This document shows positions 1 to 6,842 of a DNA stretch of 10,445 nt, piece by piece. Numbering within the stretch: position 1 is the stretch's first letter; every line of letters begins with the position of its first letter. Origin of the DNA: Sporisorium sorghi (taxonomy: Eukaryota > Basidiomycota > Ustilaginomycetes > Ustilaginales > Ustilaginaceae); assembly GCA_023212695.1 (NCBI GenBank), contig JALCCG010000468.1, positions 1 through 10,445 of the forward strand. Direction: 5' to 3'. A model generated the notes under the pieces. That model did no database searches. It had not been told where the DNA came from and worked only from the letters and a program-made list of their open reading frames with translations. A program made the translations under genes and the position numbers.

Positions 1-342
1 GTCAAGACGGCCATCGCTGAGCTCAAGAAGCAACTGAGCCAGGTGCAGGGCAACAAGACCGAGTTGGTGGACAAGTTTGTCACGCGCGCAAGGGAGCAGG
101 GCACGGGCAGGACCATGGCGGCGTACAGGAGGCTCATCGCTGCAGGCTGTGGCGGCATCGCACCGGACGAGGTGGACGCCGTGGTGGGCGTGTTGTGCGA
201 GTTGCTGCAGGAAGGGCATGCGGGCGCAGGTGCGGGTGCGGGCGGTGAAGGTGCCAATGGAGATGAGCGCGCTAGGGATGTGGCCATGATGCTCAAGGGT
301 GCCGGTGCTGCTGCGCTTGCTGCGAACAGTGGGGCGGCGTGA
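1..342 (+). CDS. MBP1: C-terminal part of an Mbp1/Res/Swi6-like MBF transcription factor subunit (partial, 5' end outside window)
   Basis: The reading frame is open from base 1 and stops at 340-342, giving the last 113 residues. It begins with a heptad-like charged helix (AELKKQLSQVQ, then KTELVDKFVTRAREQGTGR). Next come YRRLIAAGCGGI and PDEVDAVVGVLCELLQE, and then an Ala/Gly-rich tail. In my recollection this layout, coiled coil then Y-[RK]-[RQ]-L-I-A-x-x-C-G then E-V-D-x-[LV]-V, is the C-terminal heterodimerisation region of the APSES/ankyrin factors Mbp1, Res1/2 and Swi6. Those factors activate G1/S genes in the nucleus by binding MCB/SCB sites. The DNA-binding and ankyrin domains would lie upstream, so the assignment rests on the tail alone. 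A GTGAGT overlaps the stop codon and could be a splice donor, but the domain looks complete without it. Confidence 0.6.
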   Translation, partial: VKTAIAELKKQLSQVQGNKTELVDKFVTRAREQGTGRTMAAYRRLIAAGCGGIAPDEVDAVVGVLCELLQEGHAGAGAGAGGEGANGDERARDVAMMLKGAGAAALAANSGAA

Positions 343-599
343 GTTTGCTCCAAATGCTTGCCCTGCATTCCCCCTTGTCTGCGCAAGTTGGTCGCTTTTC
401 TACTTTGTCGGATGTCTGTACTATAGTTTCGTCTCGTTGCCTTGCTTGGTCATTTCAATACGATAGTCGCTTTGCAAGGTTTGGCTGTGATGACGAGGAA
501 GGGGAGAAGGAAGAGGAGAGCTGTTGAGAGGCGGCACGTGATGCGGCAAAAATGTTTAGGATGTTAGACTTTGAAGCCTTCATCGGGAGCGCTTTGCGA

Positions 600-622
600 G
601 ATTTTTTGAGCAACGAAAGCGA
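600..622 (+). promoter_or_regulatory. Candidate mitoribosomal-gene promoter element (copy 1)
   Basis: GATTTTTTGAG (600-610) is followed by GAAAGCGA (615-622), ending about 97 bp before the mS34 ATG. The same two blocks, in the same order and on the same strand, occur at 8726-8742 before the uL24m gene at nearly the same distance from its ATG. Fungal mitoribosomal genes are known to carry T-rich AATTTT-type promoter elements. Whether this is one of them is inference. Confidence 0.4.
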
Positions 623-682
623 TTCTTCTCGACATCATCTCCATCTCACTTCCCTCTTCCGTGTCTCTCTCGACGTCGACCA

Positions 683-691
<9 letters not shown>

Positions 692-715
<24 letters not shown>
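692..715 (+). repeat. (CA)12 microsatellite in the mS34 leader
   Basis: Twelve uninterrupted CA dinucleotides end three bases before the mS34 start codon at 719. The repeat therefore lies in the 5' UTR and forms most of the context just before the start. Length changes would not shift the reading frame but could alter spacing between promoter, leader and ATG. Confidence 0.95.
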
Positions 716-718
716 ACG

Positions 719-1278
719 ATGTTCCGCCGAACACTCGCGCTCTTCCAAGAGGCAGCACGCACCACGTCGTCAGCGGGCGCCTCTTCGTCCGCGGACATCC
801 TGACGTCGCATCTGTCGAAAGCGCATCTGCCACCGGCGTTGGCCCGAAGCGCCAAACCGCACAAGAACCTGTACCAGCTGCTATCCTCTTTGCCCAACGA
901 CGGTGTGGGGACTAGGGTGAGGCAGCGCCGCTGGGCGGCTAAGGGTTTGGATGTCGGCCGCAATGTGGATCTGAAGGCGCACCTGACCAAGCTGCATCAG
1001 GAGGGCGGCAAGGTGGACAAGGAGGAAGGGCATGTTTGCTATTGGGAGATTACGAAGGTCAGGTTGAAGGATGGCGGGAACCATGGCAAGGCGTGGGGCA
1101 GGTTTGTTTGGAGAGGTAAGTTCCGAGTCAAACAAGGTAGAGAGAGAGAGAGAGGGTGATGAATGACTGACTTAGATTGTTCTGCATTGCGTCGACGACA
1201 GGCAAACGCATCACGAAAGCCAAATCGGAAGAACGTATCCCTGGCGCACTCAAGTACTGCTGGGACTCGGCGCACTAG
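719..1278 (+). CDS. MRPS34: Mitochondrial small-subunit ribosomal protein mS34 (join 719..1115, 1202..1278)
   Basis: Splicing gives 157 residues. The N-terminus (MFRRTLALFQEAARTTSS) is basic, amphipathic and lacks acids before E11, as expected of a mitochondrial targeting peptide. Residues 49-72 contain NLYQLLSSLPNDGVG and RQRRW. Residues 106-131 contain CYWEITKVRLKDGG, NHGKAWG and VW. I recognise these blocks as the MRP-S34 family, a structural protein of the mitoribosomal small subunit. Exon 2 ends GKRITKAKSEERIPGALKYC then WDSAH, and total coding length is an exact multiple of three. ATG 719 was chosen because it opens the targeting peptide and is the first in-frame ATG. Without splicing the frame runs into unrelated Arg/Glu-rich sequence and stops at 1159. 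The family call is from remembered motifs. Confidence 0.8.
1116..1201 (+). other. Intron of the mS34 gene (86 nt, phase 1)
   Basis: The donor is GTAAGT at 1116 and the acceptor is CAG ending at 1201. The branch site is CTGAC at 1167-1171, within a tandem TGACTGAC, with the branch A 31 nt before the acceptor. An (AG)8 microsatellite sits at 1139-1154. A nearer AG at 1174-1175 would give a C-terminus unlike the family, so the acceptor at 1201 is preferred. Confidence 0.85.
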
Positions 1279-1630
1279 GAGCAACGTCCTGCATCGATAC
1301 GAGAACTCGTTGAGCTCGACGACAAGACACTTGCTTGATCGACCTCAAAACAATGTACTATAGAACACTGCCCCTCAAACAGTGTAAGCAGCTCTTAGCA
1401 CTGCATGCCAGCCAAGCCAGCCTTCAGAATGTCTGTTCGCATCCCATTCTTGGACTTGATCCGCTATCGAGGTGTCTGAGTGTGGGTCTCGGATCGATGG
1501 TTTGAGAGCGTGGCTGCCAACGTCGTTGCAGGCAAGGCGAGGCAAGGATTTTTTTATTTTTTTTTTTGGTGGTCATCTGAGAAAGCCTCGCTCTAACATT
1601 TTCAAAAAATTCGCCTTGCCTCCACAAAGT

Positions 1631-1643
1631 CACGAAACGCGCG
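1631..1643 (+). promoter_or_regulatory. Candidate SCB/MCB composite site for SBF/MBF
   Basis: CACGAAACGCGCG contains a full SCB core (CACGAAA, 1631-1637) that shares its last base with an MCB core (ACGCG, 1637-1641). It lies about 165 bp before the ATG of a gene encoding a predicted PCNA-binding protein, a typical G1/S target class. The motifs come from yeast work; single cores occur by chance, so the overlap and the gene context carry the argument. Confidence 0.4.
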
Positions 1644-1785
1644 CGACACGCCAAAAAAAAAAGTGCGCTTTCTGTGCAAGCACAAACTGAGCCTTTCGAT
1701 CCTTCCTTCTTGCCATCATCATCTTCATTACTATCGTACAGAGGCAGACCTCGGACGCAGCAAGAATCTAGACGAAGAGCAAGTC

Positions 1786-1806
1786 ATGCTAGCTATCCAA
1801 CAGTAG
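1786..1806 (+). promoter_or_regulatory. Six-codon uORF abutting the PIP-box gene
   Basis: An upstream frame encodes MLAIQQ and ends with TAG at 1804-1806. One base separates it from the main ATG at 1808. Ribosomes that start at 1786 would terminate right at the main start, so the uORF could lower or condition translation of the downstream protein by reinitiation. It acts only if transcription starts upstream of 1786, which the sequence cannot show. Confidence 0.5.
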
Positions 1807-1807
1807 C

Positions 1808-4087
1808 ATGGTGTCGAGGCAATCGGCGGCTGGCCACGTCGCCGCCACCACCACCAACACCCACGGCACGCCTTCATCTGCTTCGTCTACCAGCTCGATC
1901 AAACCTACAGGATGGATTCGGTCCAATTCCGCATCTAGGCCTGCGCTCAGCGACCGGACCAATCTTCCTTCCGCATCCAAAGCTACTCCGCTGCGCTCTT
2001 TGCCAAAGCTCAAGGTGCAGAGCGCTGGCAGACGCGCCACTCCGTCCACGAGCGGGAATGCGGGCAAGCAGCAGAAGCTGTCCAGCTTCTTCGCGCCAAA
2101 CACGGCCCCTCCCGCCGCGTCTAAAGCGGCGCAAGCGGTAGGCGGGTCGGTAGCGCGACGATCAAGCCCGTTCCAGGATTCTCCGAGTGTCGTACGCGCT
2201 CGAGCAAGGAGCGTCGCCGTGGAGGACAACTCCACCAGCGCTACTGCGGCGGATCTGGGGGATGACGACTTGGAGGCGCGTGCCGCATCGCTGCTCAGAG
2301 GCCGCTTTGGCAGTGTTTCGCGCTCTCTCAATGCCAGTAGATCGTCGACGCCTACGCGCGCTCCCTCCCCTCCTCATATTCGTACAGATCCAGAACCTGC
2401 TTCTCGTCTCGAACCAACGTCTGCTCCGCGTCGCGCCATGCCACCGCCACTTTCATTGCAACAACGTCCACCTAGATCAGAGACCCGCCCACCACAGATC
2501 CAACAGGTCACACCGCCACGACCAGCCCAGTATCCTCAACAACAGCCTCCATCCTCTTCACCGCCCTTCGAACCGACACTCATGCAAGAGTCGCTCTCGA
2601 ATTTCACTCCGCTCGCATGGGAAAAGTCGCACGCCTCCAGGATGGCGTTCTTCCAACGGCTGGCCGGCGTGCCCGAGGACGAGATCTTGCGCGGGCAAAA
2701 GGCGAATATGGCACACGAGGTGGACAAGGCGCATGCACGGATGCAGCCTCGATCGCCCGTGACACCGCAGAAGAGCGGAGGCAAGCGGCGATTACAGAGC
2801 GCCGCTTCGCCGAGCAGAAAGAAGGATAGGATGAAGCAAGCAGCTGCGCTTACTTCTTCGCCGCCGAAGGAGAGGTTGTTGAAGAGGCCGGAGGCGGTGC
2901 TCAGGTCGCCCAGGACGAACCGCAGGATTTATGCGCTCGAGACGCAGCTCCCAGGTGGTGGGGGTGTGGCGATGGGACAGAGGGCGACTAGTCTACAGCC
3001 TTTGTATAGAGAGGTGGCCTCCGTTGCAGTGGATCAACGGCGTGCAGTGTCTGAAGCGACATTTGCTGCTGCTGAAGCATCGAGCTCTCGTCAAGCTGGG
3101 ATAGCGAATGGCGAGTCAACGCGGCCAGTCGAGGACGAAGAACCAGAAGAGGAGTCCGAGACGTTGCCCCTACCTTGGCCGACAGAAGACGACACAGAAA
3201 AGGTGCAAGCAAAGGTAGAAGACCAAGCCGACGCAACACAGCCGCTTGCCTGGGACGATCCAGAAGACGAGCCGCAAGAACCTCGCGCATCGGAGCAGCC
3301 CCCGGCAGAATTGGTAGAGGTCCCGCCATCAGACGACGAAGACCTGCTGCTGCAGAACGTTTTCCCATCGTCGTCATCATCCTCCTCGCCCTCCTCCTCG
3401 CCTTCCCCATCCCCGTCACGCTTCAAGTCAGCAACACGAGGCGCCACACCTCCACCGCTCAAACGACAACGTACCAAGCAGGAGCAGCCCGACGCTAGCC
3501 CGCTTTCGAATCGGTTGATGCGGACGCCTCTGCAGGCCCCGCCGCCGCTGATGCAAGCAGGGCTGCCTAGAGTGAACCCCGTCAGTCTCACTCCCACCAC
3601 GGCAGGGGCAGGGGGAGCGGGAGGAAGCAGCCGGTTCGACCGCGTAGTCGCCGCACTGAAACGCGAAGAGCGGCGCCAGCACGGAGGGGCACAGCTGCAC
3701 CTCGACTCTTTCATCTCCTCCCGATCACGATCCAAGCCCGAAGCGACAGGCAGAAGGGAAGGGCTGAGCGACGACCTGCAGGACGTGCTTTCGGACGACG
3801 ACGACGAAGAGGCGGATATCACCGTCAATGCGGAGCAGCAAGCCGACGAGGAGGCGGATGAGACGCAACCTCTACCGTGGAGCAGTCCTCAGCGCGAACA
3901 ATCGAGAACGGAGCGACCGTACATCTCGCCGCTCGTGTGCACGCAGCGTTCCACCGCGTCGAGCGCCAGCACGCCGACGAACAGCCGCAGCGCCACTGGC
4001 AGCAGCAGTGCGGTTAGCTTGCCCAGCGAGACCAATCTGGACGACGCGGGGAACACGCAGTTGCGGTCGTTCTTTCAGGCGTTGTGA
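1808..4087 (+). CDS. Unrecognised disordered nuclear protein with PIP box(es) and four PL[A/P]W motifs
   Basis: This is a single-exon gene of 759 residues, rich in Ser, Pro, Ala, Arg and acids, with no catalytic domain I can name. Residues 88-95 read QQKLSSFF, a perfect QxxLxxFF PCNA-binding box. QLHLDSFI (629-636) and NTQLRSFF (749-756, near the very C-terminus) are degenerate versions. A PL[A/P]W motif occurs at 268-271, 454-457, 479-482 and 688-691; three copies follow Thr and acidic residues (TLPLPW, TQPLAW, TQPLPW). Residues 260-310 around the first copy look most ordered (MAFFQRLAGVPEDEILRGQK). LVEV followed by PPSDDED (502-512) resembles a SUMO-interacting motif. Several full CDK sites (for example TPTR 181, TPQK 319, SPSR 334, SPPK 351, SPQR 693) and basic nuclear-signal clusters (326-343, 551-558) are present. 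ATG 1808 is the first after an in-frame stop at 1790. A role at replication forks or in DNA repair through PCNA is inference; no named homologue is claimed. Confidence 0.85.
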   Translation: MVSRQSAAGHVAATTTNTHGTPSSASSTSSIKPTGWIRSNSASRPALSDRTNLPSASKATPLRSLPKLKVQSAGRRATPSTSGNAGKQQKLSSFFAPNTAPPAASKAAQAVGGSVARRSSPFQDSPSVVRARARSVAVEDNSTSATAADLGDDDLEARAASLLRGRFGSVSRSLNASRSSTPTRAPSPPHIRTDPEPASRLEPTSAPRRAMPPPLSLQQRPPRSETRPPQIQQVTPPRPAQYPQQQPPSSSPPFEPTLMQESLSNFTPLAWEKSHASRMAFFQRLAGVPEDEILRGQKANMAHEVDKAHARMQPRSPVTPQKSGGKRRLQSAASPSRKKDRMKQAAALTSSPPKERLLKRPEAVLRSPRTNRRIYALETQLPGGGGVAMGQRATSLQPLYREVASVAVDQRRAVSEATFAAAEASSSRQAGIANGESTRPVEDEEPEEESETLPLPWPTEDDTEKVQAKVEDQADATQPLAWDDPEDEPQEPRASEQPPAELVEVPPSDDEDLLLQNVFPSSSSSSSPSSSPSPSPSRFKSATRGATPPPLKRQRTKQEQPDASPLSNRLMRTPLQAPPPLMQAGLPRVNPVSLTPTTAGAGGAGGSSRFDRVVAALKREERRQHGGAQLHLDSFISSRSRSKPEATGRREGLSDDLQDVLSDDDDEEADITVNAEQQADEEADETQPLPWSSPQREQSRTERPYISPLVCTQRSTASSASTPTNSRSATGSSSAVSLPSETNLDDAGNTQLRSFFQAL

Positions 4088-4322
4088 CGCGATCGGCGTC
4101 AATGCTTCGCGTTCTGCCAGCGTCGCATTCGAGGGTCGAGAAAAGTCACACTTCAAGCAGAGCGCACAAATGCAACACTTTCATGATGCATGTCTTTCAC
4201 AAACAAAAACAACAGCCGGTGTGAAAAATTTCCGAGCTGGTCACATTGATCGTGAGTGAGAGCGGCTGGGACAGATCGATCAGGAGGAGAGCGCCTCACT
4301 TGATGCGCCAGCGTGTGTGTGT
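4088..4322. other. Intergenic region between two convergent genes
   Basis: The stop codons of the PIP-box gene (+) and the cnxE-like gene (-) face each other across 235 bp. The stretch must hold both 3' UTRs and poly(A) sites. It is A-rich in the middle (around 4196-4212) and shows no coding potential. A TGAAAAATTTC at 4222-4232 resembles a yeast promoter motif but sits between 3' ends. Confidence 0.6.
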
Positions 4323-6459
4323 TCAGACAATGGCCCCAAGCAAGATTGCATGTACGCGCTCGCCTTTGCGCACCACCTTGTCGCCCTTGCCGCCGGGCTG
4401 CAGAGCGGGGAGCGCGATGAGTGCGTTTGCGGTCGACATGCTGTGCATTCCTCTGTTTGTCGCCCAACATCAGATGAAAGAAATGTCAGTCAGAAGGCAT
4501 TCGCAACTTGGTAAAACAAAGAGTGTGTGACAGGAGTGGTGGATGAACTTACGAGCTTCGCTGCGATCCCGTGCTGTAGGCCACCAAGCCGTTCTGCGTG
4601 GCTTTGACGACGACGCGGTGGAACTCGGGTCTGGTGTCGAGTCTCAGGTCGCTGGCTGTGGTGACGGTGATCTGGGGCAGCGACCACGGGTTGCCCTCTC
4701 CTTTCCCCTCCGCCCCCTCCACCCCGCTGTACCCAGACAGCTTGCGCAAGCACGGCAGGACAAACACGTAGAACGTGACGAGCGCCGAGGCCGGGTTGCC
4801 GGGCAGCGCGAAAATCACCTTCTCGCCCAGCGTCGCGAACGTCGTCGGCTTGCCGGGCTTCATAGCCACCCTGCCGAAGTGGATCTCGCCCTTGAGCTCG
4901 CGCTCGATAAGCGGTTTCAGGAGGTCCGACTCGCCCATGCTCGTGCCTCCCGTTGTCAAGATCACGTCTGCGGACGCGAGACCTCGCTGGAGCGCGGTGA
5001 GCGTAGCAGGTGCGCTGTCGGCAACGATGCCCAAGTCGACAACGTCGAAGCCGAGGCCGGCGATGGCGGCGTGCAAACCGGGGCGGTTAGCGTCGAACAC
5101 GCTGAAGCCCCACTCTGTCCCCTCGCTGCCCTTGCCGGAGGGAGTGGGATCGACGAGCTCGCTGCCCGTGCTCAAGATCGCAATCTTCGGCTTGCGATAC
5201 ACGGACACGCTCGAGCGGCCGAGGAACGCCAGCGTGCCGATCTCCCCTCCGAGCGCCGAGATCGTCGTACCGCGCGGCAGCACCACCTGGCCCGCGCGCA
5301 CGTCGCTGCCCCCCGCCCTCACATTTTCGCCCACATCGACCTGCGCAAGCACCTGCACGCGGAGTTCCTCGCCGTCCTGAGAGGAAAGCAAAGCCGTGTC
5401 CTCCACCATGACCACCGCGTCCGTGCCCTCCGGCAGACCCTGCCCCGTGTTGATGCGGAAAATCTCGCCTGCCTGCAGCGAAGTGGAGCGCGACTGGAGC
5501 TGTTTGAGCGTGACAACGGTGTACTCGCCCGCAGGGGTGGTGCTGGCGCGGACGGCGTAGCCGTCGACGTTGGTGGTCGGGCCGGGAGGGAGGTCGGATG
5601 GGGCGGAGATGTCTTCGGCCAGCACGTGGCCTATGAGGGGTGTGCCGAGGGGCAGGGTCACCACAGAGCGCGGTGGGGGCGTGTGTTGGGCGATGAGCGA
5701 GAGCGCGTGGTCTAGGTCGAGTAAGGGGTAGGGCGAGGTGCGGTGGCGGAGCGAGGGGCCGGCAGCGAGGTCGACGGTGCGGAAGCCCGTGTGGTCGGCT
5801 GGCATGGTGCGCGGTTTGGGTGCGCTATGAGCATGCAGCCCTGCGCCTCCGTGGTGGTGATGGGCACACCCGGTATCGGTAGCCGTATCGACGGCTGTCC
5901 CCGCAGCGCTACTTCTATGCATACCACCCTGCATCTCCTTGTGCTTCACCTCGCCCGACCCGCCCCTCAGCAGCTCCAGCGCGTGCTTCAGCAGCCCACC
6001 TCCCAGCAAGACCTCCAGGCACTCCTTCACCGCCTTAGGCGACCCGGGCAGCGCCACGATCAGAGCCTCCCTCCCCTCTTCTCCTTCCGGCCTCCGTATC
6101 CCCGTCACACCCCTCGACAGCGCCGCCATCGGCGTCTTGCCCAGCGAGTACGCCGTCAACGCATGCGTCAGCGCCGGCGTCTTGCGCGTGATCAACCCCT
6201 CAACCGCTTCCGGCGTCACATCCCGCAACCCAAACCCAGTCCCGCCCGTGGTGATGACCAGGTCCATGCGCTGCTCGTCGACCATGCGCTTCACCTGCGT
6301 GCGGATGGCGGAGACGTCGTCGGCGCAGATGCTGCGTGTGATGTCGTCGAAGCCGACCGAGTTGAGGTGGGACGAGAGCACGGGTCCGGAGCGGTCCAGC
6401 GAGGCGTCCGCTGAGGCGGTGTCGGAGACGGTGACGATGCCGACTCGGTATGAGGTCAT
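4323..6459 (-). CDS. cnxE: Gephyrin/CnxE-type molybdenum cofactor synthesis fusion, MogA-MoeA (join 6459..4553, 4452..4323)
   Basis: Splicing gives 678 residues. Residues 1-165 form the MogA/Cnx1G domain, which adenylates molybdopterin: note YRVGIVTVSDTASAD, TTGGTGFGLRDVTPEAV (70-86) and LPGSPKAV (137-144). Residues about 166-240 are a low-complexity linker with a His cluster. Residues 245-678 form the MoeA/Cnx1E domain, which inserts molybdate: NVDGYAV (297-303), RINTGQGLPEGTDAVVMVED (335-354), ILTTGGTSMGESD (500-512), MKPGKP (533-538) and LPGNPAS (552-558). Exon 2 restores the end of the domain (QRSSGMHSMSTANALIALP, then VVRKGERVHAILLGAIV), which aligns by eye with gephyrin's C-terminus. 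The G-E domain order matches gephyrin and is the reverse of plant Cnx1. The product is cytosolic and serves enzymes such as nitrate reductase and sulfite oxidase. ATG 6459 opens directly into the MogA fold. Confidence 0.95.
4453..4552 (-). other. Intron of the cnxE-like gene (100 nt, phase 2)
   Basis: On the minus strand the donor is GTAAGT starting at 4552 and the acceptor is CAG ending at 4453. CTGAC, in a tandem CTGACTGAC, places the branch A at 4486, 33 nt from the acceptor. Removal joins the MoeA domain to its final 42 residues in frame. If retained, the TAA inside the donor itself ends translation at once after residue 636. Confidence 0.9.
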
Positions 6460-6842
6460 GGTTGGTATGAAGTGTGCAGAGGGAAAGAGGCTGCTTGATG
6501 GTGGTCGGGAAGGTGTGAAGGGTTTGGTGGTTGAGGAAGGTCAAGGTCGCGGCGCACGCACCAGGCTGAAATCGACGACGAGTCAGGGTCCACTCGAAAA
6601 AAACATGAAGGCCCATCGTATCTTCAACTGTCCCCTTTCACTAGAACACTTGTGCAGACCAGCCTCAGCTACACATTCAAACGAGGGCTGGCGCGCAATG
6701 CAGGATAAGTGTTGCACATGGTTGGGATAAGTACATTTAGTACAAAGGCCGATTGATCTTCTCGGCGCCGAAATACAAAGATACAAGTTATGGCACCAAC
6801 AGTCGGGGTATAAGTAATGTTGTGAGCGGCCTCCCGTCTCGC
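6460..6842 (-). promoter_or_regulatory. Intergenic region: SH3-gene 3' UTR and cnxE promoter
   Basis: The two minus-strand genes are in tandem, separated by 383 bp. The part near 6460-6620 should hold the cnxE promoter and leader; it includes an A7 tract (a T tract on the coding strand) at 6597-6603. The AT-richer part at 6620-6842 is presumably the 3' UTR of the SH3 gene. I see no gene and no site I can name with confidence. Confidence 0.45.

Larger units (their letters stand above)
343..718 (+). promoter_or_regulatory. Intergenic region: 3' UTR of the MBF-like gene and promoter/leader of mS34
   Basis: No convincing gene lies here; short open frames on both strands lack protein-like composition. 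The first half is presumably 3' UTR. The second half holds a CACGTG E-box at 535-540, the core bound by Cbf1/bHLH factors. It also holds a GATTTTTTGAG element at 600-610, followed by GAAAGCGA at 615-622. A C/T-rich leader and a CA microsatellite then run up to the ATG at 719. Functional roles are inferred from position only. Confidence 0.5.
1279..1807 (+). promoter_or_regulatory. Intergenic region: mS34 3' UTR and promoter/leader of the PIP-box gene
   Basis: No supported gene lies in this stretch. It holds an interrupted T tract (T7-A-T11) at 1549-1567, a TTTTCAAAAAATTC block at 1599-1612 and an A10 tract at 1653-1662. These are poly(dA:dT) runs of the kind that keep fungal promoters nucleosome-poor. 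TGAGAAAGC at 1578-1586 resembles part of the uL24m promoter element. An SCB/MCB-like composite site lies at 1631-1643. The final 130 bp are pyrimidine- and CAT-rich leader sequence ending in a uORF. Confidence 0.5.

Noticed and set aside
339..344. GTGAGT overlapping the stop codon of the MBF-like gene, a possible splice donor
   Set aside because: The C-terminal domain looks complete before it, and I found no downstream exon with family-like sequence.
339..527. Plus-strand 62-codon frame after the MBF-like gene
   Set aside because: Located in a presumed 3' UTR, composition not protein-like, no recognisable motif.
1163..1363. Plus-strand 66-codon frame across the mS34 intron and exon 2
   Set aside because: It starts inside the intron and reads exon 2 out of frame; the spliced mS34 frame explains the region.
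1789..2331. Minus-strand open frame of 180 codons at the start of the PIP-box gene
   Set aside because: Antisense shadow; the plus strand there encodes a canonical PIP box in a 759-codon frame.
3362..3420. Trinucleotide-like TCN repeat run encoding poly-Ser
   Set aside because: Mixed Ser and Pro codons rather than a pure microsatellite; ordinary low complexity for a disordered fungal protein.
3091..3828. Minus-strand open frame of 245 codons opposite the PIP-box gene
   Set aside because: Its poly-Ser and Cys-rich runs are the complement of Asp/Glu/Ser codon repeats in the plus-strand gene; no domain is visible.
4222..4232. TGAAAAATTTC, close to the yeast RRPE promoter motif
   Set aside because: It lies between two convergent 3' ends, where no promoter is expected, and such AT-rich strings arise by chance.
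4543..5715. Plus-strand open frame of 390 codons antisense to the cnxE-like gene
   Set aside because: It lies wholly opposite the conserved MoeA domain, has Arg/His/Ala-heavy composition typical of the complement of GC-rich coding sequence, and shows no motif.
5743..6730. Two plus-strand open frames opposite the MogA domain
   Set aside because: Both overlap the conserved MogA coding region in antisense and have low-complexity composition.
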